Shown: positions 1 to 7,964, counted from the first letter of the stretch. The stretch is DNA of 64,000 nucleotides from DASQUK01 sp046726215 (GCA_046726215.1 JBKPAA010000008.1:28545-92544); one strand, 5' to 3'. The notes: generated from the letters alone by a model not told the origin. Program-made: numbers and translations.

Positions 1-28
1 CGACGCCGTCCCCGTCCGGCGTTTTGTT

Positions 29-62
29 CGCGGGAATGGTCGTGGGGGCGGCCGATCTCGCG
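29..62. repeat. 34-bp intergenic palindrome, copy A
   Basis: An imperfect palindrome with outer arms CGCGGGA and TCTCGCG and inner arms GGTCG and CGGCC around a G-rich loop. A T-run lies on its left and GGGGAAA on its right. Two more copies of the same length occur at 47392-47425 and 53757-53790. It sits just past the 3' end of the minus-strand Lrp-type gene, so it could end that transcript. Terminator function is inferred; the repeat is seen directly. Confidence 0.75.
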
Positions 63-84
63 GGGAAATCTCGATAACCCCCGA

Positions 85-588
85 TCAGCCAGCGTGCTGG
101 TGCGCGTGGGCCTCGCCACCGATGACGAGGTCGACGAGGGGTAGCACGCGATGGCGAAGCTGCTCGGTTAGGGCGATCTGCGTGGTGCTGCGATCGATGC
201 CCTGCACCTCGAGGATCCGGCTGATGACGTACTGCAGGTGGTCGTTGGTGCGGGCAACGACCCGGCAATGGAGGTCCCCGGGGCCGGTGACCGAATGGAT
301 CTCCAGGACCTCGGGGATCTCTCGCAGGTGCCTGGTGACATCCTCGAGGCGGCCCTGGGCGATCTCGAGGCTCACGAACGCCAGCACCTCGTAGCCCATG
401 GCACGCAGGTCGAGGTCGGGGTCGAACCCGGAGATGATGCCGCGCTGCTGCAGCTTGTCGAGCCGTGCCTGGACGGTCCCACGGGCGACACCGAGCTGGC
501 GGGCCAGCTCCATCACCCCGGCGCGCGGCGTGTCGCACATGGCCCGGATCAGGCGGGCATCGAGACCGTCCATGCCGGTGGGCAACAT
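85..588 (-). CDS. Lrp/AsnC family transcriptional regulator
   Basis: A DNA-binding regulator of about 167 residues, the usual size for this family. The N-terminal helix-turn-helix begins MDGLDARLIRAM and includes the recognition stretch VARGTVQARLDKLQQRGII. A RAM/ligand-binding domain follows, with the typical VTGPGDLHCRVVA segment. I chose the ATG at 588 (573 is possible) because the upstream extension has poor composition and would run through the divergent promoter. It is transcribed away from the 4-hydroxyphenylpyruvate dioxygenase gene, so it probably senses an aromatic or branched amino acid and controls that gene and itself. The regulatory target is inferred from position. Confidence 0.9.
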   Translation of the reverse strand: MLPTGMDGLDARLIRAMCDTPRAGVMELARQLGVARGTVQARLDKLQQRGIISGFDPDLDLRAMGYEVLAFVSLEIAQGRLEDVTRHLREIPEVLEIHSVTGPGDLHCRVVARTNDHLQYVISRILEVQGIDRSTTQIALTEQLRHRVLPLVDLVIGGEAHAHQHAG

Positions 589-615
589 GAGCAATGTGTC
601 TACCACACTCGCTCG

Positions 616-640
616 CTTACTGGCTGAATTGTCCAGCAAG
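616..640. promoter_or_regulatory. candidate Lrp operator in divergent promoter
   Basis: An imperfect inverted repeat, CTTACTGG and CCAGCAAG (7 of 8 positions pair), separated by the A/T-rich CTGAATTGT. It lies between the divergent Lrp-type regulator and dioxygenase starts, where an autoregulatory site is expected. An AT-rich centre flanked by a short dyad is the usual Lrp box style. The binding protein is inferred. Confidence 0.45.
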
Positions 641-739
641 TGTACGCAGAGTTGACGTCCTGATCCCCCACGCCTTTCCTGGGTCGTGCAGTTCGACCAC
701 GAGGGGCGGCCTCGCAGCTGTCCCACTGGAGGGGTGACG

Positions 740-1870
740 ATGGCCACGACCTCGCTCCACCATGATCGCCAGCGAAACCAGACGGCGCCACCGGTAATCG
801 GTGGGATCGATCACGTCGAGTGGTGGGTGGGGAACGCCCGCGCTTTCGCCGGCATGCTGACGTCGTCATTCGGGTTCGAGGAGGTCGCGTACGCCGGGCC
901 CGAGACCGGGCGCCGCGACCGCGTTTCCCACCTGCTCCAGCAGGGTCGCATCCGGTTCATCGTCACGGGCGCGCTCGGGCCGGAGTCCCCGATCGCCGAG
1001 CACGTCCGCACGCATGGTGACGGCGTCAAGGACATCTGCTTCCTGGTGGACGACGCCGAGGCGGCGTTCGCGGCGGCGGTGGCGCGAGGCGCGGTGCCGG
1101 AGCGGGAGCCGAGGGTGGACACCGACGAGCTGGGCGGTATCCACCAGGCCGCCATCCGCACCTACGGCGAGACCGTCCACACGTTCCTCGATCGCTCGGC
1201 CTACACCGGTCCGTTCGCCCCGCAGTTCGGCCCGCCCGTGCTCCCCACACCCGCGGGCGAGCCCGTGGGCCTCACCCGCTTCGATCACATTGTCGGCAAC
1301 GTCGAGCTCGGCCACCTCGACCGGTGGGTCGACTACTACCGGGACGTGCTCGGCTTCGACGAGCTGGTGCACTTTGGCGACGACCAGATCTCGACCGAGT
1401 ACTCGGCGCTCATGTCGACTGTGGTGTGGAACCACGACAAGGTGGTGCTGCCCATCAACGAGCCCGCCGAGGGACGCCGCAAGAGCCAGATCGAGGAGTA
1501 CCTCGACTATTACCGGTCGCCGGGAGTCCAGCACCTGGCGCTCCACACGCCCGACATTGTCCACGCCGTCCGCACGATGCGGGACAGCGGTGTTCGCTTC
1601 CTGGACGTCCCGGCCGAGTACTACGACGATGCCCGGTCCCGGATGGCAGGGATCGACCTGCCGTGGGCCGACCTGGCCGAGCTCGGGATCATGGTCGACC
1701 GCGACGCGGACGGCTACCTGCTGCAGATCTTCACCGAGACGATCTGCGATCGGCCCACGGTGTTCTTCGAGATCATCCAGCGCGAGGGTGCAACGGGGTT
1801 CGGCGCCGGCAACTTCAAGGCCCTGTTCGAGGCCATCGAGCGGGCCCAGGCCGCCCGCGGCAACCTCTGA
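740..1870 (+). CDS. hppD: 4-hydroxyphenylpyruvate dioxygenase
   Basis: Non-haem Fe(II) enzyme converting 4-hydroxyphenylpyruvate to homogentisate in tyrosine degradation. The 376-residue protein has the two-VOC-domain layout. The three iron ligands are visible: His183 in FDHIVGN, His265 in GVQHLALHT and Glu333 in LLQIFTE. The C-terminal helix motif GFGAGNFKALFEAIE is typical of the family. The ATG at 740 follows GGAGG at 727-731 with good spacing; an earlier in-frame ATG at 686 lacks such a site. No homogentisate 1,2-dioxygenase or fumarylacetoacetase lies within this window, so the rest of the pathway is elsewhere. Confidence 0.96.
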   Translation: MATTSLHHDRQRNQTAPPVIGGIDHVEWWVGNARAFAGMLTSSFGFEEVAYAGPETGRRDRVSHLLQQGRIRFIVTGALGPESPIAEHVRTHGDGVKDICFLVDDAEAAFAAAVARGAVPEREPRVDTDELGGIHQAAIRTYGETVHTFLDRSAYTGPFAPQFGPPVLPTPAGEPVGLTRFDHIVGNVELGHLDRWVDYYRDVLGFDELVHFGDDQISTEYSALMSTVVWNHDKVVLPINEPAEGRRKSQIEEYLDYYRSPGVQHLALHTPDIVHAVRTMRDSGVRFLDVPAEYYDDARSRMAGIDLPWADLAELGIMVDRDADGYLLQIFTETICDRPTVFFEIIQREGATGFGAGNFKALFEAIERAQAARGNL

Positions 1871-1901
1871 CGCGCGATCGGGCCGCCGCGGTTCCGCGGG
1901 C

Positions 1902-2195
1902 TCAGTCGGGCTGGTCGGCGCCGGGGAGCCGCTGGACCACCACGATCGACCCGTCGCCGTCGCCTAGCGCCAGCGGCTCGGCGGGAGGCTCCGCGGTGGG
2001 GAAGCTGATGCCCAATCGGGATGCCTCGATGGCGGCACGCTCGACGGCCGCTTCGAGGTGCTCGACGGCGGCGTCGTGGTCGAGACCGTCGGTCGCCTGC
2101 TCGAGCCGGGCACGGGCCTGGGCCACGAACGGCGCGAGCTCTGCGGGGAGGGGATCGGGAGGGGTCTCGGCCAGCTGGGGGTCTCCTGCGTCCAC
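1902..2195 (-). CDS. small hypothetical protein
   Basis: A 97-residue protein from a GTG start, convergent with the dioxygenase gene. It is rich in Ala, Glu and Pro, with a central amphipathic helical part (LDHDAAVEHLEAAVERAAIEASRLG) and no signal peptide or membrane segment. I recognise no family. Its amino-acid composition looks protein-like, unlike the Ser/Arg-rich overlapping frames, which is the main reason to accept it. Confidence 0.5.
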   Translation of the reverse strand: MDAGDPQLAETPPDPLPAELAPFVAQARARLEQATDGLDHDAAVEHLEAAVERAAIEASRLGISFPTAEPPAEPLALGDGDGSIVVVQRLPGADQPD

Positions 2196-2303
2196 GGGTT
2201 CATAGAGGTTATCGGCCGGAGGTGCGACCTGCCCACGGGGTTCGCCGGCCGCCCCACAGCCGGTGGGGACCGCGCGCCTGTGTGGTAGCTTGCTCGTTCC
2301 GCC

Positions 2304-2377
2304 GGGCCGTTAGCTCAGTTGGCTAGAGCACTTGCATGACGCGCAAGGGGTCGGGGGTTCGAGTCCCTCACGGCCCA
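2304..2377 (+). tRNA. tRNA-Val (anticodon GAC)
   Basis: A full cloverleaf can be drawn. The acceptor stem GGGCCGT pairs with ACGGCCC. The D arm GCTC/GAGC encloses AGTTGGCTA. The anticodon stem CTTGC/GCAAG holds the loop ATGACGC, with anticodon GAC at 34-36. The T arm GGGGG/CCCTC carries the loop TTCGAGT. The discriminator base is A, followed by CCT, so the 3' CCA is not encoded. The anticodon reads GTC and GTT valine codons. No integrase or attachment repeat is seen beside it. Confidence 0.95.
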
Positions 2378-2485
2378 CCTTGAGAGCCCTGTCACAGCAG
2401 GTCCGGGCCCGCGCTTCCGCCAGAGCCAGCATCGTGGCTCCGCCCTGGCCCGACTCAACCCCGGCGTCGGTGTCGGGGCCCTCGC

Positions 2486-3700
2486 CTAAAGGATCCGCAC
2501 GGGGATCGTGCGCGGGCCGCGCACCTGTCCCGCCGACCAGGTGACCCCGTCGGGGTCGACGAGCTCGAAGTCGGGGTAGCGCTTCATCCATTCCTCGAGG
2601 GCGACTCGGAGCTCCATGCGTGCGAGGTTGGATCCGATGCACCGATGGATGCCGAGGCCGAACGCCGCGTGACGGTTCTCCTCGCGGTCGACCAGGACCT
2701 CGTCGGCGTCCGCAAAGAACTCGGGGTCCCGGTTCGCGGCCGGGAACGGCAGGAGCAACCAGTCGCCCTCCTTCATGGCGCGACCGTGAAACTCGAAGTC
2801 CTTCGCCACGAGCCGCGCCATCGTGACCGGTGCGTAGGCGCGCAGGAACTCCTCGACCGCGGTGGGCATCAGCTCAGGCTCGGCCGCCAGGCGCTGGCGG
2901 TCGGCGGGGTTTTGCGCGAGATGCCAGAGCGATGCGCCGATGGCGGACCACGTCGTGTCGATCCCCGCGATCATCAGCAGCACCATGGTTCCCCGTACGT
3001 GATCGGGATCGAGCTTGTTGCCGTCCAGCTCGGCGTTGAGCAGGAAGCTGGTGAGGTCGTCCTGCGGGTTGGCGAGGTGCTCGGCGATGCGGGCGTCCAT
3101 GTAGACGTCGAGCTCGCCCTCGTCGACCACCGCTTGGCGCTCCTCGGCGGACTGGTCGACGTCCTCGAGCACCATCCGGATGAAGCGACGGAAGACGTCG
3201 GCGTCCTCCTGGGGGAAGCCGAGCATCCTGACGATCACCCTCAGCGGGATGTGCTGGGCATAGTCGACGGCGGCATCGAACTGCGGCTTGCCGGCGGTGG
3301 CGTCCAGCAGCTCGACGCACAGCTCGCGCGTGAACGGCTCCAGCGCCTCGATGGGCTTGGGTGCGAACGCCGGCAGCAGGAGGCGCCTCGCCAGGGCGTG
3401 GAAGGGCGGGTCGGAGGTGATGGGTGGGGCCAGGCCGATCGGCGCCGGGAGGTCGTCGGGGCCGGGGCGCACCTCGCTGACGACCACCGATCGCGACGTG
3501 AAGTGCTCGGTGTCGTAGGCAACGGCTGCGACGTCTTCGTGGCGCACCGGCAACCACGTGCCGCCATAGCGGTCGGTATGGGCCACGGGACAGCTGGCCC
3601 GGAGCTCGGCCCAGATCGGGTAGGGGTCGGCGACCCACTGGGGGTCGGTGTGATCGAAGTCGGTGGCCCAGTCGGACACCTGTGCACGTTCCGCCGTCAT
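2486..3700 (-). CDS. cytochrome P450
   Basis: A soluble bacterial class I cytochrome P450 of 404 residues. The haem-binding loop is FGLGIHRCIG with the thiolate ligand Cys354. The I-helix oxygen-activation motif AGIDTTWS and the K-helix EEFLR (ExxR) are present. The organisation (DFDHTDPQWVADPYPIWAELR at the N terminus) resembles actinobacterial P450s that hydroxylate terpenoids, steroids or xenobiotics, but the substrate cannot be read from sequence. It starts 4 bases after the stop of the ferredoxin gene and surely shares its transcript. No ferredoxin reductase is nearby. Confidence 0.95.
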   Translation of the reverse strand: MTAERAQVSDWATDFDHTDPQWVADPYPIWAELRASCPVAHTDRYGGTWLPVRHEDVAAVAYDTEHFTSRSVVVSEVRPGPDDLPAPIGLAPPITSDPPFHALARRLLLPAFAPKPIEALEPFTRELCVELLDATAGKPQFDAAVDYAQHIPLRVIVRMLGFPQEDADVFRRFIRMVLEDVDQSAEERQAVVDEGELDVYMDARIAEHLANPQDDLTSFLLNAELDGNKLDPDHVRGTMVLLMIAGIDTTWSAIGASLWHLAQNPADRQRLAAEPELMPTAVEEFLRAYAPVTMARLVAKDFEFHGRAMKEGDWLLLPFPAANRDPEFFADADEVLVDREENRHAAFGLGIHRCIGSNLARMELRVALEEWMKRYPDFELVDPDGVTWSAGQVRGPRTIPVRIL

Positions 3701-3704
3701 CAGC

Positions 3705-3899
3705 TCACTCCGATACTGAAATCGCGTACTCGGGGCAGTTGGCCACCGCGCTGCGGGCCTTGTCCTCGAGGCCCTCGGGCACGACGCCGTCGTTCAGCTC
3801 GAAAGCGTTGCCGAGCTCGTCGACATCGAAGAGCTCGGGCGCCAGCGCATAGCAGCGGTTGTGGCCCTGGCACTTCTCCGGATCGACATGCACCCGCAT
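3705..3899 (-). CDS. 3Fe-4S ferredoxin, P450 redox partner
   Basis: A 64-residue ferredoxin. The cluster motif is Cys10-QG-His13-NR-Cys16, with the remote Cys55-Pro. Histidine replaces the second cysteine, the hallmark of single-cluster ferredoxins that serve actinobacterial P450s. Acidic residues dominate. It is the first gene of a two-gene unit with the P450 gene (4-base gap), so it very likely donates electrons to that enzyme. The electron source (reductase) is not in this window. Confidence 0.93.
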   Translation of the reverse strand: MRVHVDPEKCQGHNRCYALAPELFDVDELGNAFELNDGVVPEGLEDKARSAVANCPEYAISVSE

Positions 3900-4104
3900 G
3901 CGACAGCTCCCTGGTCCGGACCCAAACTACGGCCATGGGCACCCGATGTACACGCGGTCCGGGCGGGACCGCGAGTCGGTCGCGTCGCCGGGTGGTTCGC
4001 GAATACGCTCCGGGGGGCTGCTCGAGGAGGGCGGTGAGGTGGCGAAACCGGCGATCATGACGGTTGACGACGATCCCGCTGCGCCCGCCTTTGGAGGGGG
4101 GGCG

Positions 4105-4146
4105 ATGTCCGTGCATCCCGTGCACCGCTGCGTGGCGCCGATCTGA
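4105..4146 (+). CDS. possible 13-residue leader peptide
   Basis: An ATG at 4105 opens a short frame (MSVHPVHRCVAPI) whose TGA at 4144-4146 shares its last base with the ATG of the kinase gene (TGATG). A strong purine tract GGAGGGGGG at 4093-4101 precedes this ATG, whereas none precedes the kinase ATG. This suggests the kinase is translated by coupling to a leader. The frame is also open further upstream, so the true 5' end is uncertain. Expression is inferred. Confidence 0.4.
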   Translation: MSVHPVHRCVAPI

Positions 4147-5531
4147 TGGCCATCGACGAGCTTCGGTCGCTGTTCTTGTTCGCCGGGCTGAGCGACGAAC
4201 AGTTGCAGCAGTTGGACGAGGCCAGCACGGTCGTGTCCTTCCAGGAAGGCGACATGCTCTTCCACGAGGGCGAGCCCTCCGACTTCTGGTGGGTCTTGCT
4301 CAACGGACGGATCGAGCTCCTCCGCCGGTCCGGACACGAGCAGCCGGTGATCGCGCTGATGGACCGCCCGGGGCTGTGGGCGGGCGGCTTTCGGGCATGG
4401 ACCGACTCGGTCGGCTACCTGGCCACAGCCCGTGCCACGGACGCGGGCCGAGTGCTGCGCGTGCCGGCCGCCGCGCTCGAGGAATTCGTCCGGACCTGGT
4501 TCCCGTTCAGCATCCACCTGATCGTGGGCTTCTTTCAGACGGTTCGCATAATCGATGCGCAGTCGCGCCAGCGGGAGGCGCTCGTCGCGCTCGGCACGCT
4601 CGCCGCGGGCCTCGCTCACGAGCTGAACAACCCGGCGTCGGCGGCGACGCGCGCGGTCGACGAGCTGCAGGCGACGTGCGACACGCTGCTCGCCTCGCTG
4701 GTGGACCTCGCCGAGGGGTCGATGTCCGCGGAACAGTTCGTGGCCCTCGATTCGCTGCGTCGTGGGGTCGGCTCGCCGGCGGCGCGCGTCGATCCCCTGG
4801 AGCTCGCCGACCGCGAGGAAGCGCTCATCGACTGGCTCGACGCGCACGGCGTCGCCCAATCCTGGCAGCTCGCCCCGCCGCTGGCGTCGGCCGGGGTCGA
4901 CGTCGCGTGGTGCGAGGAGGTCGCGCAGCTGCTCGATCCCGACTCGCTCGGCGCCGGGCTGAAGTGGGCGGCGAGCACGCTGTCGGCGACGACGGTCCTG
5001 TCCGAGATCAAGGAGGCGACGGGGCGCGTGTCCAATCTCGTGGCGACGGTGAGGTCGTACTCGCAGCTCGACCGGGCCTCGCTCCAGGACATCGACGTCA
5101 CCGAGGGGATCGAGAGCACGCTCGTGGTTCTCGGCGAGAAGCTCCACGATGGCGTCACGGTCGTGCGCGACTACGCCGACGACATGCCACGCATCGAGGC
5201 CATTCCCGGCGAGCTCAACCAGGTGTGGACGAACCTGATCGACAACGCGATCGACGCCATGGAGGGCAAGGGCACGCTTCGGGTGTCGACGCGGACCGAG
5301 GGCGATCACGTCATCGTCGAGTTCGCCGACAGCGGACCCGGCATGCCGCCCGACGTGCAGGCCCGCGCCTTCGAACCGTTCTTCACGACCAAGGACGTCG
5401 GCAAGGGCACCGGCCTCGGGCTCGACATCTCGCGCCGAATCGTGGTGGAGCGCCATCGCGGCGAGCTCCTGATCGCCTCGGAGCCCGGCCAGACGGTCTT
5501 GACCGTCAGGCTCCCGATCCGTCGCCGGTAG
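4146..5531 (+). CDS. soluble histidine kinase with cyclic-nucleotide-binding domain
   Basis: A 461-residue protein without membrane segments. Residues about 5-125 form a CRP-like cyclic-nucleotide-binding domain (FLFAGLSDEQLQQLDEAS at the start). The H-box LAHELNNP has His158. The ATPase domain shows the N-box NLIDNAIDAM, G1 DSGPGM, F-box FEPFFTTK and G2 GKGTGLGL. The long helical part between H-box and ATPase (about 170-300) is not a standard domain. No response regulator lies beside it, so its partner is unknown. It probably autophosphorylates in response to a nucleotide or redox signal bound by the N domain; the ligand is inferred. Confidence 0.9.
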   Translation: MAIDELRSLFLFAGLSDEQLQQLDEASTVVSFQEGDMLFHEGEPSDFWWVLLNGRIELLRRSGHEQPVIALMDRPGLWAGGFRAWTDSVGYLATARATDAGRVLRVPAAALEEFVRTWFPFSIHLIVGFFQTVRIIDAQSRQREALVALGTLAAGLAHELNNPASAATRAVDELQATCDTLLASLVDLAEGSMSAEQFVALDSLRRGVGSPAARVDPLELADREEALIDWLDAHGVAQSWQLAPPLASAGVDVAWCEEVAQLLDPDSLGAGLKWAASTLSATTVLSEIKEATGRVSNLVATVRSYSQLDRASLQDIDVTEGIESTLVVLGEKLHDGVTVVRDYADDMPRIEAIPGELNQVWTNLIDNAIDAMEGKGTLRVSTRTEGDHVIVEFADSGPGMPPDVQARAFEPFFTTKDVGKGTGLGLDISRRIVVERHRGELLIASEPGQTVLTVRLPIRRR

Positions 5532-5539
5532 AGCCCGTG

Positions 5540-5574
5540 CGGCTCGGTCACCGCGCGAGGCGAGGACCGAGCCG
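5540..5574. terminator. hairpin between convergent genes
   Basis: Arms CGGCTCGGTC and GACCGAGCCG pair perfectly over 10 bp around a 15-base loop. It lies between the convergent kinase and VOC genes and could terminate both. There is no U-run, which is common in high-GC actinobacteria. Confidence 0.6.
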
Positions 5575-5588
5575 CCGACCCTGACCTG

Positions 5589-5942
5589 CTAGGTGCCGGC
5601 GGGTGCCTGATAGAGGCCGGTGACGTTGCCGTCCGCGTCCTTGACCGTTGCGATCAGCGTTCCGCCGCCAACGTCTTGGACGGGTTGGTCGGCTTCCGCG
5701 CCGGCGTCCAGGAGTGCCTCGAGGCTCTTGTTGATGTCGTCGACGTGCCAGTAGCCGATGGGGCCGGTCATGCCCTTGCCGTGGCCGTTGGGATCGAGAC
5801 CGACGTCGTGACCGGCGGCGTTGAACGCCACGTAGTACGCCTCGTCCATGTAGGGCTCTAGGCCGAAGAGCGTGCCGTAGAGACGCCCGGCGGCGGCGAG
5901 GTCCTTGACCGGGTAGGTGATCGTCTTCATGCCCGACGTCAT
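5589..5942 (-). CDS. VOC (glyoxalase-like) family protein
   Basis: A 117-residue single-module vicinal-oxygen-chelate protein. It begins MKTITYPVKDLAAAGRLYGTLFG, the standard first beta-alpha-beta unit, and has the second unit GYWHVDDINKSLEALLDAGA. AAGGAG lies 6 bases before the ATG. Proteins of this subtype act as small dioxygenases, isomerases or antibiotic-binding proteins, and the substrate cannot be told here. It is divergent from the SigJ-like sigma factor gene, with under 100 bp between starts, so the two may be co-regulated. Confidence 0.85.
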   Translation of the reverse strand: MTSGMKTITYPVKDLAAAGRLYGTLFGLEPYMDEAYYVAFNAAGHDVGLDPNGHGKGMTGPIGYWHVDDINKSLEALLDAGAEADQPVQDVGGGTLIATVKDADGNVTGLYQAPAGT

Positions 5943-6031
5943 CGGGTGCTCCTTGGTGTCGTGTTGGTGTGTTACGCCGATCGGGTGTGGATCGTCAGTG
6001 GCATGACGGACCGCGAGGGAAGAAGGTAACG

Positions 6032-6907
6032 GTGACCGAGCACGACTGGTTGGTGGACCGCTTCGAGGCCAATCGTGCCCACCTGCGGGCAGTGGCGTAC
6101 CGGATGCTGGGATCGCGGACCGAGGCCGACGATGCCGTGCAGGAGGCGTGGCTGCGCCTCGGCCGGTCGGATCCGAGTGAGATCGAGAACCTGGGCGGCT
6201 GGCTGACGACCGTTGTCGCTCGGGTGTCGCTGGACATGTTGCGCTCGCGGGCTTCCCGGCGCGAGGACTCCGGCCGTGCGAACCTGGCCGACGCCATCGA
6301 CGGCGCTGCGTCCGTTGGCGACCCCGAAGCCGAGGCCCTTCTGGTCGATACGGTCGGCTCGGCGCTGCTCGTGGTCCTCGACACGCTCAGTCCCTCCGAG
6401 AGGCTGGCCTTCGTCCTGCACGACATCTTCGCCGTGCCGTTCGACGAGATCGGTCCGATCCTCGGCCGTTCCTCGAACGCCGCCAAGCAGCTCGCCAGCC
6501 GCGCCCGCCACAAGGTGCAGGGCACGGAGCCCGCACCCGACGCCGACCCCGCCCGCCAGCGGGAGGTCGTCGACGCCTTCCTGGCGGCGTCGCGCGGCGG
6601 CGACTTCGACGCACTCCTCGCATTGCTCGACCCCGAGGTCGTGCTCCAGGCCGACGCCGCCGCCGTGCGGATGGGCTCGCCCCCCGAGATCCGGGGCGCG
6701 ACGGCGGTTGCGGGCACGTTCTCGGGCCGGGCCCTCGCGGCCCAGCCGGCGCTCATCGACGGCGTCGCGGGCGTCGCATGGGCCGTGGGCGGGCGACCCA
6801 AGGTGGCATGGGACCTGACGATCAGCGGCGGCAGGATCGTGCACATCGAGATGCTCGCGGCCCCCGACAGCCTCGAGGAGCTCGACCTCGAGCTCCTCGA
6901 CGACTGA
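6032..6907 (+). CDS. ECF sigma factor with SnoaL-like tail (SigJ/ECF41-like)
   Basis: A 291-residue extracytoplasmic-function sigma factor. Region 2 begins FEANRAHLRAVAYRMLGSRTEADDAVQEAWLRL. Region 4 includes LSPSERLAFVLHDIFAVPFDEIGPILGRS. The remaining 130 residues form a SnoaL/NTF2-like domain (AFLAASRGGDFDALLALLDPEV), which in SigJ and ECF41 factors replaces a separate anti-sigma factor and tunes activity. The GTG at 6032 follows the purine-rich GAGGGAAGAAGG; an upstream ATG at 5969 would overlap the divergent promoter. The near-terminal APDSL resembles the NPDKL motif of ECF41 proteins. The inducing signal is unknown. Confidence 0.88.
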   Translation: MTEHDWLVDRFEANRAHLRAVAYRMLGSRTEADDAVQEAWLRLGRSDPSEIENLGGWLTTVVARVSLDMLRSRASRREDSGRANLADAIDGAASVGDPEAEALLVDTVGSALLVVLDTLSPSERLAFVLHDIFAVPFDEIGPILGRSSNAAKQLASRARHKVQGTEPAPDADPARQREVVDAFLAASRGGDFDALLALLDPEVVLQADAAAVRMGSPPEIRGATAVAGTFSGRALAAQPALIDGVAGVAWAVGGRPKVAWDLTISGGRIVHIEMLAAPDSLEELDLELLDD

Positions 6908-6932
6908 GCAGGAACAGGGTCTTGGCCCGTCG

Positions 6933-7217
6933 TCATCGACGCCCGCGCAGCCGGGCCTTGCGCAGGGACTCCCGAACGGCCTTCAAGCCAACCGCATCCA
7001 CATGGGCGATGACGACGCGATGCGCCGCGTCCATCGCCTCATCGGGCGTCTCGTAGCCGCCAAGCCACAGCCCGTCGGGGGATCCGCACGCCTCGAAGGG
7101 GATGAACGCACCCCAGCGGCCATCCCAGCCGGGGACGACGTGGGCGAACGAGTAGCCGGTGGCGTCGCTGCCCTCCCAGCCGTCCCGGAACGTCTTCCGG
7201 CTCCACGTCAGGCCCAC
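6933..7217 (-). CDS. small hypothetical protein
   Basis: About 94 residues from the GTG at 7217; a TTG at 7253 would add 12 residues and overlap the LexA box. The sequence starts VGLTWSRKTFRDGWEGSD and contains aromatic-rich segments (WDGRWGAFIPFE, GLWLGGYETPDEAMDAAHR). The end is very basic. I recognise no family. Its promoter region is shared with the SOS peptidase gene, so it too may be under LexA control. Confidence 0.55.
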   Translation of the reverse strand: MGLTWSRKTFRDGWEGSDATGYSFAHVVPGWDGRWGAFIPFEACGSPDGLWLGGYETPDEAMDAAHRVVIAHVDAVGLKAVRESLRKARLRGRR

Positions 7218-7222
7218 ATTGA

Positions 7223-7236
7223 CGAACGTACGTTCG
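7223..7236. promoter_or_regulatory. LexA (SOS) box
   Basis: CGAACGTACGTTCG is a perfect 14-bp palindrome matching the Gram-positive and actinobacterial LexA consensus CGAAC-N4-GTTCG. It lies 38 bp before the start of the SOS-associated peptidase gene, a family tied to the SOS response. The match and the gene beneath it support each other. Confidence 0.8.
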
Positions 7237-7274
7237 CACGACGCGGGCCTCAAGGGCCGATATCGTGCGCGCCC

Positions 7275-7964
7275 GTGTGTGGCCGGTTCACCTCCTCGTC
7301 ACCGCCCGATGTGGTGGCCGCCTACTTCGATGCGGCCATCGGGGAGACGCTGACCGAGCCGTCCTGGAACGTGGCGCCGACCGACGGGGTGCATGCCGTG
7401 CTCGAGGCCGATAGCGAGCGGCGCCTCGACGTGCTGCGTTGGGGCCTCGTGCCGTGGTGGGCGAAGGACACGCGGAGCGCGGCGCGGATGATCAACGCCC
7501 GCGCCGAGACCCTGGCGTCCAAGCCCGCGTACCGGGAGGCGTTCGAGAAGCGCCGCTGCCTGATCCCGGCGGACGGTTTCTACGAGTGGCGCCTCCTCGA
7601 CGACGGCAACTCCAAGCAGCCCTACTTCATCCGCCGCACCGACGGCGACCCCATGGCGTTCGCAGGCCTGGGAGCGATCTGGCGAACGCCGGACGACGGG
7701 CGCCTGCGGACCTGCTCCATCGTCACCACCAGGGCAAACGAGACCGTCGCACCGCTCCACAACCGGATGCCGGTCATCCTTCCGCCCTCGGCCTGGGATG
7801 CGTGGCTCGATCCCGCCAACTGGGACACGGTTACGCTCGCCCGCCTGCTCGTGCCCGCCCCGGCGGAACTGCTGACCACCCATCCGGTGTCCGCGCTCGT
7901 GAACAGCGTGCGCAACAACGGACCCGAGCTCATCGCCGAGGTGAGCCCGCCATCCTCGGGGTGA
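7275..7964 (+). CDS. SOS response-associated peptidase (SRAP/YedK/HMCES family)
   Basis: A 229-residue SRAP protein, which covalently traps abasic sites in single-stranded DNA through its second residue. Key residues are present: Cys2 (MCGRF), Asn74 in INARAET, Glu104 in ADGFYEW and His162 in PLHNRMP. The GTG at 7275 is chosen because it leaves the catalytic cysteine at position 2 after Met removal; longer frames would bury it. A LexA box lies just upstream. Length and spacing match the Escherichia coli YedK protein. Confidence 0.95.
   Translation: MCGRFTSSSPPDVVAAYFDAAIGETLTEPSWNVAPTDGVHAVLEADSERRLDVLRWGLVPWWAKDTRSAARMINARAETLASKPAYREAFEKRRCLIPADGFYEWRLLDDGNSKQPYFIRRTDGDPMAFAGLGAIWRTPDDGRLRTCSIVTTRANETVAPLHNRMPVILPPSAWDAWLDPANWDTVTLARLLVPAPAELLTTHPVSALVNSVRNNGPELIAEVSPPSSG

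Noticed and set aside
1886..1899. Terminator between dioxygenase and small gene
   Set aside because: CCGCGG-TT-CCGCGG has only a 2-base loop, too tight for a stable hairpin, so it is not listed.
2304..2377. tRNA-Val as a phage or element attachment site
   Set aside because: No integrase, no repeated tRNA 3' end and no mobile genes are nearby.
2332..2544. Small frame starting inside the tRNA gene
   Set aside because: Its GVGGSSPSRPT stretch is the translation of the tRNA T arm, a common artefact.
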